From positions 50,822-114,821 of the forward strand of contig CADCGK010000008.1 of the NCBI GenBank assembly GCA_902800965.1: a DNA stretch of 64,000 bases, written 5' to 3'. The notes beneath the pieces were generated by a model. It had not been told where the DNA came from, ran no database searches, and worked only from the letters and a program-made list of their open reading frames with translations. A program made the position numbers and the translations under genes. Of the stretch, positions 59,037 to 64,000 are shown one piece after another; within the stretch, counting starts at the first letter, position 1, and each line of letters begins with the position of its first letter. This DNA comes from an uncultured Bacteroidia bacterium (GTDB lineage: Bacteria > Bacteroidota > Bacteroidia > Bacteroidales > F082).

Positions 59037-59609
59037 ATGAATATCCAAGTAGTCCCTCCACAAAAAATGAATAGCTTCATAACCGATATGGCCGAAGCTT
59101 ACCAAGTTGCTTACGAATACCGCTTTGGAGAAATCACCTCCAACTGCATCAACGAGCGCACAGTCAAATATGTCTTATCCAAACGCCGTTGCCTAAGCTT
59201 TGAAGTCGTTGAGAACGAAAATCGTTTAGGCGGCATCATCTTGTCACTGGTCCACAATGGCAAACACGCCAGAATCTTTCTCATGTTCACCAAACCAGAA
59301 CTCCAAAACCGTGGTGTGGCCACCTTTCTCTGGAACGAGTTAAGGGAGTTTATGCCTGGTGTGAAGACCTGGACTGCCAACGCCCCATATTTCGCTGTGC
59401 CTGCCATCCATTTCTTGGTCAACAAGTGTTACTTCAAAATCATCCAGTTTACCAACTCTGTCAACTCGCCTGACGATTACGAGAAAGATGAAGTCACCGA
59501 CCCTTGGACTGATGGCTACCTCTACTTCGAGAAGAAAGTTTCTAAAGTCGTTCCTGTGAAAAGCTCAAAACCCACTCCGCGCAACCCCCGTGGGGTGCCA
59601 AGGCATTAA
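59037..59609 (+). CDS. GNAT-family acetyltransferase-like protein
   Basis: A 190-residue protein with a GNAT core: ENRLGGIILSLVHNGKHARIFLMF (strands 3-4) and PELQNRGVATFLWNELREF, the acetyl-CoA pyrophosphate loop (Q-x-x-G-x-A). The substrate is unknown. It lies after the DUF3987 gene in the second element. The tail NPRGVPRH comes from a copy of the palindromic repeat. Confidence 0.82.
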   Translation: MNIQVVPPQKMNSFITDMAEAYQVAYEYRFGEITSNCINERTVKYVLSKRRCLSFEVVENENRLGGIILSLVHNGKHARIFLMFTKPELQNRGVATFLWNELREFMPGVKTWTANAPYFAVPAIHFLVNKCYFKIIQFTNSVNSPDDYEKDEVTDPWTDGYLYFEKKVSKVVPVKSSKPTPRNPRGVPRH

Positions 59610-59611
59610 AC
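59583..59611. repeat. Palindromic repeat ACCCCGTAGGGGTG, partial copy 2
   Basis: AACCCCCGTGGGGTG and CATTAAACC only; it supplies the GNAT stop codon. Confidence 0.7.
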
Positions 59612-59619
59612 CTATCACC

Positions 59620-59859
59620 ATGAAATCCACCATCCACATCGAAACCTACACCATGGCCGCGTACCGCGCCATCCGTCCCGCCGTCGTTGCCTCCAATGTC
59701 GGCACCTTCGGCGTGTGTGGCCTCACCATATCGGCCACCATCAAACAGTCTGATTATGCCTACCTCGTCGATGTCGTCAACCATGCCGCTCAAAGCGCTG
59801 GCATCCATCGCTCCGAGTACAACATCATTGCCCTGCAAAAAATCCCTAAAACCCCGTAG
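59620..59859 (+). CDS. Small protein of unknown function
   Basis: 79 residues from ATG 59620 (the frame can open at 59590 but that adds repeat-encoded residues). No signal or membrane segment; MAAYRAIRPAVVASNVG and YAYLVDVVNHAAQSAGIHRSEYNII suggest a small alpha/beta fold. Its stop codon is the TAG of CCCCGTAGGGG. I recognise no family; coding is likely because the frame is closed cleanly and shows codon use like its neighbours. Confidence 0.5.
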   Translation: MKSTIHIETYTMAAYRAIRPAVVASNVGTFGVCGLTISATIKQSDYAYLVDVVNHAAQSAGIHRSEYNIIALQKIPKTP

Positions 59860-59898
59860 GGGTGACAGAACATAGGCAGGCGGTGTCAACCCCTGCCC
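59850..59898. repeat. Palindromic repeat ACCCCGTAGGGGTG, copy 3
   Basis: ACCCCGTAGGGGTG then GGCAGGCGGTGTCAACCCCTGCC. Overlaps the end of the small 59620 gene. Confidence 0.85.
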
Positions 59899-59899
59899 T

Positions 59900-59933
59900 T
59901 CGTAATCCCGATAGCACGATAGCACGCATACCG
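59900..59933. repeat. Octamer array (GATAGCAC) with GCATACCG
   Basis: Same octamer family as at 32992, 35866, 39136 and 41213. The stretch 59863-60040 has no gene: it is wholly made of repeats. Confidence 0.7.
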
Positions 59934-59982
59934 AAACCCCGTAGGGGTGGCCCGACCATAACCAGGGGTTTCAACCCCTGGC
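59934..59982. repeat. Palindromic repeat ACCCCGTAGGGGTG, copy 4
   Basis: Complete copy: AACCCCGTAGGGGTG and ACCAGGGGTTTCAACCCCTGG. Confidence 0.85.
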
Positions 59983-60002
59983 ATGGCATCGTGCGTCAGC
60001 CT

Positions 60003-60042
60003 GTCCCCCTCTAAGAGGGGGTGGCCGCAGGCCGGGGGAGTC
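60003..60042. repeat. REP-like palindrome at AbiEii stop
   Basis: CCCCCTCTAAGAGGGGG, then TGGCCGCAGGCCGGGGGAGTCA. Its end overlaps the TGA stop of the minus-strand AbiEii gene. Confidence 0.85.
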
Positions 60043-61048
60043 ATCTCTCCCTAAACCTCCGCTCCAGCGTCGCCATGCTCTCCATCAGCTCCGCAAAGGT
60101 CGGCTTCTCACCGTAAATCATCGCTCCGGTCATGATCTCGTAATCGTTACGCCAGTTCTCACGGCATTCCTCAGGCGGGACAAGCTGGATGCGGTCCCGC
60201 ACGTCAGGCGTATAGTCAACGCCCTGCATGCTGGTCAACGTCGAACGGTGATGACTGATGGTCTCCCACAGGGCATCGTCTTTGATGGCTCGCTCAGCAA
60301 CGCCCCTCTGCATCATCATGTGAAGGTCGTAGATGTGGCGCGAGCGTCGATGCGCTTCCACCGTGTTGCTGACCGAAAACAGCTCATGGAGCAGGAACGC
60401 CTTCTCCAAGAAAGTCTTTTCGGCCACCGCTGTCCTGACCAACGTATCGGAAATCATGGTCGTGACAGCTGGGAAAGTGTTGTCTATCATGCTACTGATT
60501 CTCCGCTCCTCCGCTGGCTCAAGCAACGAACGGGAGCCTGCTTCAATCTTGACAACAGGCTCAATATAGCTCAGCTTATCGTCGAAAATCGACTGGTACC
60601 GCACAAACAAGATTCGTGGCTCGGGATAAGTCGACTCCCCTTCACCGTCAGGTTGGGCCTCAATCGTGCAGCGGTCTTTGAGAGGAGTGTTGTTGACCGC
60701 CTCTTGCAGCTGATGGCAAAGCTCCTCCCTGACAAAGACTGACGACGCTTTGCGCAGCTTCTTCACTCCCTTCTTCGTCAAATCGCCTTCAAGGTCGAAT
60801 TGCTTCCTGTCGATGGCCAAGTCTATGTCTTCAGAAAAACGGTTGATTAGCTCCCACACTTTGCTCAGCGAGGTGCCGCCTTTGAAAACCAGGTTACCCG
60901 CGCAAGGCAGACCGAACATGATTTGGAGCATCGCCGTCACCCACAAGTCCTTTTCCACGGCTTGCACGGGCAACGACAGGCGTATGGCCGTTTGTTCCAT
61001 GATGAGCCGCTGCTCGGCAACGGCCAAGTCGAAATAGTTATTCTTCAT
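60041..61048 (-). CDS. AbiEii-like nucleotidyltransferase toxin
   Basis: A 335-residue nucleotidyltransferase of the AbiEii family. The active-site block is LVFKGGTSLSKVWELINRFSEDIDLAID, with GGTS-L-S-K and D-x-D. In type IV toxin-antitoxin systems AbiEii adds nucleotides to target RNA (tRNA in studied cases) and stops growth, giving abortive infection. Its first 11 bases overlap the AbiEi-like gene's end, so both are made together, antitoxin first. It sits in the second element downstream of the replication module. Confidence 0.9.
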   Translation of the reverse strand: MKNNYFDLAVAEQRLIMEQTAIRLSLPVQAVEKDLWVTAMLQIMFGLPCAGNLVFKGGTSLSKVWELINRFSEDIDLAIDRKQFDLEGDLTKKGVKKLRKASSVFVREELCHQLQEAVNNTPLKDRCTIEAQPDGEGESTYPEPRILFVRYQSIFDDKLSYIEPVVKIEAGSRSLLEPAEERRISSMIDNTFPAVTTMISDTLVRTAVAEKTFLEKAFLLHELFSVSNTVEAHRRSRHIYDLHMMMQRGVAERAIKDDALWETISHHRSTLTSMQGVDYTPDVRDRIQLVPPEECRENWRNDYEIMTGAMIYGEKPTFAELMESMATLERRFRER

Positions 61049-61652
61049 AGAGCGATTTGATGATTGACGACACCCATGCGGGCATCAGTTTATAATCCTG
61101 TTTCACGCCTTGGCTCTTGTCTTTCGCCAGCAGCTCTTTGGTATGGGCAAGGATCTCGTCGGTGACGTTGTCCTTTCCCAGGCTCTTGAAGGCGAAAGTG
61201 AGCAGCATGGCCAGCTGCGAGTTGAAGGCCAGATTCTTAGGTGCGGTATGCTTAAACTCGATGGTGCCCCCGTTGTAGAGCGTAAGCTTACGGTTGGAGC
61301 CATCCGTCAGGTATTGTATATTCATGGGTATCTGTGTGGAAAAGCCCAGCCTATTGAGCGCATAAAGGCCAGTCGGAACGATACGCGCCTTGTCACGCTT
61401 GGCAACGCCTTCGGCGATGGCCTCCAGCGTGGGGTACAGCACACCCAAGCCCAGTTTCTTGTCGATTTTGGGATAATAGTAAATGCCTCGGCTGATGCGC
61501 AGAATCGTTCCTTCTTTAGCCATCCTCTCCAAGACTTTGTTCACCGTTTTCTGCTCTCCAAAACGCACAAAATCCGAAGAGAAAACCAGTTTACCCCTTC
61601 CGCATTTTTTAATACATTCAAGTATCTTGCTTTCAATAGGTTGACCACTCAT
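61038..61652 (-). CDS. AbiEi-like antitoxin (DUF6088 type)
   Basis: A 204-residue protein starting at ATG 61652 (MSGQPIESK); the frame extends upstream to 61772 only through a REP-like repeat and a Phe/Trp-rich stretch, and a -7 box lies in between. The N-terminal winged helix (LVFSSDFVRFGEQKTVNKVLERMAKEGTI) is followed by ISRGIYYYPK, typical of AbiEi and DUF6088 antitoxins that repress their own promoter. The C-terminal half (LGFSTQIPMNIQYLTDG) matches the domain usually paired with AbiEii. Confidence 0.85.
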   Translation of the reverse strand: MSGQPIESKILECIKKCGRGKLVFSSDFVRFGEQKTVNKVLERMAKEGTILRISRGIYYYPKIDKKLGLGVLYPTLEAIAEGVAKRDKARIVPTGLYALNRLGFSTQIPMNIQYLTDGSNRKLTLYNGGTIEFKHTAPKNLAFNSQLAMLLTFAFKSLGKDNVTDEILAHTKELLAKDKSQGVKQDYKLMPAWVSSIIKSLYEE

Positions 61653-61671
61653 TTCACATACAATTTTGTCG

Positions 61672-61679
61672 CAAAAATA
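61672..61679 (-). promoter_or_regulatory. -7 box TATTTTTG of the AbiE pair
   Basis: Minus-strand match 20 bases before ATG 61652, with TTTG about 22 bases upstream (61702-61705). The flanking ACAATTTT stretches on both sides (61660, 61681) form an inverted-repeat-like site where AbiEi could bind. Confidence 0.55.
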
Positions 61680-61720
61680 CACAATTTTTACGACAAAAAA
61701 CCAAAACCACAACTTTTTTC

Positions 61721-61760
61721 TTCCCCCTCCGTGAGGGGGTGGCCACAGGCCGGGGGAGTC
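61721..61760. repeat. REP-like palindrome upstream of AbiE
   Basis: CCCCCTCCGTGAGGGGG, then TGGCCACAGGCCGGGGGAGTC; same form as at 60003. Confidence 0.85.
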
Positions 61761-61786
61761 AAATTCCATCAAATTCCGCTTTTTGA

Positions 61787-61821
61787 CTTCCTCACCTCCT
61801 CATCTCCTCATGTCCTCATCG
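61787..61821. repeat. CTCCTCATxTCCTCAT tandem array
   Basis: Four degenerate units with a 7- to 9-base period (CTTCCTCACCTCCTCATCTC). Related to the 57520-57550 stretch in the DUF3987 gene. Confidence 0.65.
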
Positions 61822-61892
61822 TGGGCAGTTGGTGAGCCTGTCGAACCATAACACGCGGCCTCCACCCTCTTCCTACCCAAAACAGCAGGATT

Positions 61893-61951
61893 CTTCCCCC
61901 TTTCAAAAGGTGGCAGGGGGATTCTTCGTAAGCACGTAAGTACGAATAATG
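61893..61951. repeat. Diverged REP-like repeat plus octamers
   Basis: CCCCCTTTCAAAAGG...GGGGG and GTAAGCAC/GTAAGTAC octamers. No gene is seen in 61773-62042. Confidence 0.6.
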
Positions 61952-62042
61952 ATAGAACGACCATCTTTCCAAACACTTTTGTGTTTGTCCCACAAAATTC
62001 CAATTGACATCAACTAAGTAAAATAGAGATTAGCTTGGGTTA

Positions 62043-63806
62043 TTAGTCCTTATATTGTCTCAACAACGGAGCAGCCTCTCGTAGCAGCCTATCAATTACT
62101 TTTTGCATATTACCGATTTCTTTGTCTTTCATAAACTCGGTAAAAGAAATAAGCATTTCAAATGGATCGTTCTTCGCCTTGGCTCCATTAGGGTTAATAT
62201 GTTGATAATACTGCTCAAAGGTATCAACCAACCCATTAGAATTGAGATAGTCAGAATACAGTTTCAATGTGGCTACATCCATCAAAACGAGAGGTTTGAT
62301 TGTTTCTGAACGCAAGCCTCTTCTGTTACACTCATCGCGCATCATATATTCCAATATGGTATGCATTCCACGCATTGAGTAAACGGGATTGTCGACAACC
62401 AATACTGGATAAATGATGGAATCAGTTTCAAGATTGTCAAAGAAGAACGCTCCTTCTTGGATGGCTTTTGCGCTATCAAGTAACTGAGTAACCCCTTTAT
62501 GACTTCCCTTATCGTTCTCATAAAAATTTCTTCTTATGTCTGCAAATAGCTTTTCAGCGTTTCTTGATTCTTTGACCTTGGCACTTGTCAGAGCATCTTT
62601 GTATTCAAAGATGATACATCCTTCAGGAACTTTCAAATAATAATCGGGCGGCACAATGCCATCTGTATTCACTCCATTGTTCTTAGCCTGCTCTATAAGA
62701 GCATCGCACTGACTACCTGAAACAGAGCATATAACTGTTGAAGGCATACATTGTTTTACATATCCTTCAAACATATATTTTTGAGAAAACTCCGTTGTGT
62801 AATACTGCCTGAACTCATCATCGCTCATAAACCCAGCGTCTTTTCTGAAACTTTTCAATTCAAAATATACGCTGTTGAATAGGTGTTCAACTACAAACGT
62901 CATGTTTGTAATAGCATAGTGATACTTTTTCATCCTAATATAGGGTTTACTACGAAACACCATAAAATCAGGATTGTTAGATACTGGAATAAGAGCTTCT
63001 TTATCGATACAACTCTTCTCAATCACACGTCTGGCTTTTCTTCCTTGTTTGTGGTCTCCTTTAATTTTCAGCAAACCGCTTTTTTCCTTCAAGTAGTGGA
63101 TTGTCATTATGTGAGGAAGGATATATTCGACCCAGTTGCCAATGTGATAATGCGCCATAAATTTTGCTCGCAACTTTTTTATTCTCTTGTCTTTGGAGCG
63201 AAACAGAAACGAAAATAGCGTGATACTTTTGGTTATCTGTCGTCTGAAGGCATCATGAACATCGGAAGATTCAACATCCTCATTGGCATAATAATATGCC
63301 AGATACAAGTGAGCTAATCTCAGGTCCAATGGCTCAGCTAGATGTTTATCAGCGTCATAGTCGGCTTCATACACGTCTTCATTGACTCTCAATAGTGCTC
63401 TAGAGAAATCCTTTTCAATCTGTGTGCTATAATTTTGTTTTGTTTCAGGTATCACCGAAAAGAACAACCGCTGAAACGACATAATAGCCACCTTGGAGGT
63501 AGCAACAAAACCACCTGTGATATTTTCTGGTAGTTGTCTAACAGCCGCCTCATGACGTTTTATAATATCTTGCGTGAAAACTGGATCTCGATTTGAAAGG
63601 AAAAACCCTACAAAGTCATACTCATTCTTTCTAGGGTCAAGAGCAGGATCATAAAAAGGCATACCATTAAGCCGAGTCATCATATTTGCGGTAATGTTGC
63701 ATAGATCTTCTCGCCTTAGGCCTTTGATAAAACTCTGGGCATCTGGCAGATTGCCCACCTCTTCTGGATAGAGATCGCTATATTGTATGACTCGCTTTAT
63801 TTTCAT
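62043..63806 (-). CDS. Unknown 587-aa protein with possible PD-(D/E)XK site
   Basis: I do not recognise a named family. The protein is soluble, helix-rich and Tyr/Phe-rich. A strand pair near the middle, PPDYYLKVPEGCIIFEYKDA (Asp 388, Glu 401, Lys 403), has the spacing of a PD-(D/E)XK nuclease core (D...ExK), and helical EGYVKQCM before it carries Glu 347, which could be the extra acidic residue. The gene is clearly more A+T-rich than the AbiE genes beside it. It has a consensus promoter (63887-63917) and stands alone. A restriction-like defence nuclease is one guess. Confidence 0.6.
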   Translation of the reverse strand: MKIKRVIQYSDLYPEEVGNLPDAQSFIKGLRREDLCNITANMMTRLNGMPFYDPALDPRKNEYDFVGFFLSNRDPVFTQDIIKRHEAAVRQLPENITGGFVATSKVAIMSFQRLFFSVIPETKQNYSTQIEKDFSRALLRVNEDVYEADYDADKHLAEPLDLRLAHLYLAYYYANEDVESSDVHDAFRRQITKSITLFSFLFRSKDKRIKKLRAKFMAHYHIGNWVEYILPHIMTIHYLKEKSGLLKIKGDHKQGRKARRVIEKSCIDKEALIPVSNNPDFMVFRSKPYIRMKKYHYAITNMTFVVEHLFNSVYFELKSFRKDAGFMSDDEFRQYYTTEFSQKYMFEGYVKQCMPSTVICSVSGSQCDALIEQAKNNGVNTDGIVPPDYYLKVPEGCIIFEYKDALTSAKVKESRNAEKLFADIRRNFYENDKGSHKGVTQLLDSAKAIQEGAFFFDNLETDSIIYPVLVVDNPVYSMRGMHTILEYMMRDECNRRGLRSETIKPLVLMDVATLKLYSDYLNSNGLVDTFEQYYQHINPNGAKAKNDPFEMLISFTEFMKDKEIGNMQKVIDRLLREAAPLLRQYKD

Positions 63807-63886
63807 CTGTCTTTATCAATTAACCACAGTCATCAGAAAAAAATGCTAATAACATGTTCTCCAACTATGATATGGCTTTGGTCTTG

Positions 63887-63917
63887 CAAAAATAAGAATT
63901 ATTCCTCAAATCCGCAA
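63887..63917 (-). promoter_or_regulatory. Promoter of the 587-aa gene (TTG-N20-TATTTTTG)
   Basis: Minus-strand TATTTTTG at 63887-63894 and TTG at 63915-63917, 20 bases apart, about 80 bases before the start. The rest of the right end (63918-64000) shows no gene. Confidence 0.65.
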
Positions 63918-64000
63918 CCTATAGGGTTTAGTGGGATTTTGCTTGCAAAGCGACAAAATTCATTTTATTGTACATATTTCTTGCACAACAGAAATGTCGC

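Noticed and set aside
32228..64000. Integrase, relaxase or phage structural genes in the accessory half
   Set aside because: None found on either strand; Rpn at 13469 is outside the island and is not a site-specific recombinase.

Overview
The window looks like a chromosome segment from a Bacteroidales bacterium (phylum Bacteroidota), gut- or rumen-type; I cannot name a genus. The evidence is: the Bacteroidota -7 promoter box TAnnTTTG, often with TTG about 19-22 bases upstream, in front of many genes; a type IX secretion sorting tail; DUF349, DUF1846 and Rpn-type proteins; a galactose operon with an FHS-type transporter; and a DUF3987/primase mobile-element module. The left edge cuts a prolyl oligopeptidase gene.

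Region 1, about 1-32.2 kb, is ordinary chromosome. It carries chorismate synthase, a DUF349 protein, an amino-sugar kinase fused to a RapZ-like C-terminal domain next to a MurU-like nucleotidyltransferase (probable cell-wall sugar recycling), an AddB-like nuclease, aat, a sirtuin, an alpha-L-fucosidase, an Rpn nuclease, a galactose operon (galK, four-helix-bundle gene, nucleotidyltransferase, galM, sugar transporter), DUF1846, smpB, a Na+/solute symporter with a GmhB-like phosphatase, a GT2 glycosyltransferase, the small SRP RNA, a PurF-like protein without its cysteine nucleophile, an anion permease, a YrdC/Sua5-family protein and tRNA-Lys(UUU). Short tandem repeats, mostly of 7 bases, sit at gene joints here and supply some start and stop codons.

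Region 2, 32.2-54.5 kb, is a 22-kb island. The 3' end of tRNA-Lys plus about 190 bases of flank (32228-32432) is repeated directly at 54460-54665. Both copies carry the same TGTCAAC/GTTGACA motifs, which look like integrase arm sites, yet no integrase or replication gene lies between them. Its first 9 kb holds secreted proteins (an EreA-like lipoprotein, a T9SS cargo protein, a TPR/HTH regulator) embedded in palindromic and short tandem repeats. The remaining 13 kb is visibly more A+T-rich and carries six genes on the minus strand: a RloA/RloB (AbiL-like) pair, an HD-plus-Hsp90-like ATPase protein, a DUF2971 protein, a PIN-like protein and a TIR-like STAND NTPase. This block is the best candidate in the window for a new anti-phage or conflict system.

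Region 3, from 54.5 kb to the right end, is a second element starting with the same left-end sequence. It has a tight operon (unknown protein, two HTH excisionase-like proteins, VirE-N/BT4734-like primase, DUF3987 helicase-like protein), a GNAT acetyltransferase, an AbiE-type toxin-antitoxin pair, and an A+T-rich gene with a possible PD-(D/E)XK site. Its integrase, if present, would lie beyond the window. The simplest reading is a tandem array at tRNA-Lys: an integrase-less cargo island next to a related element.
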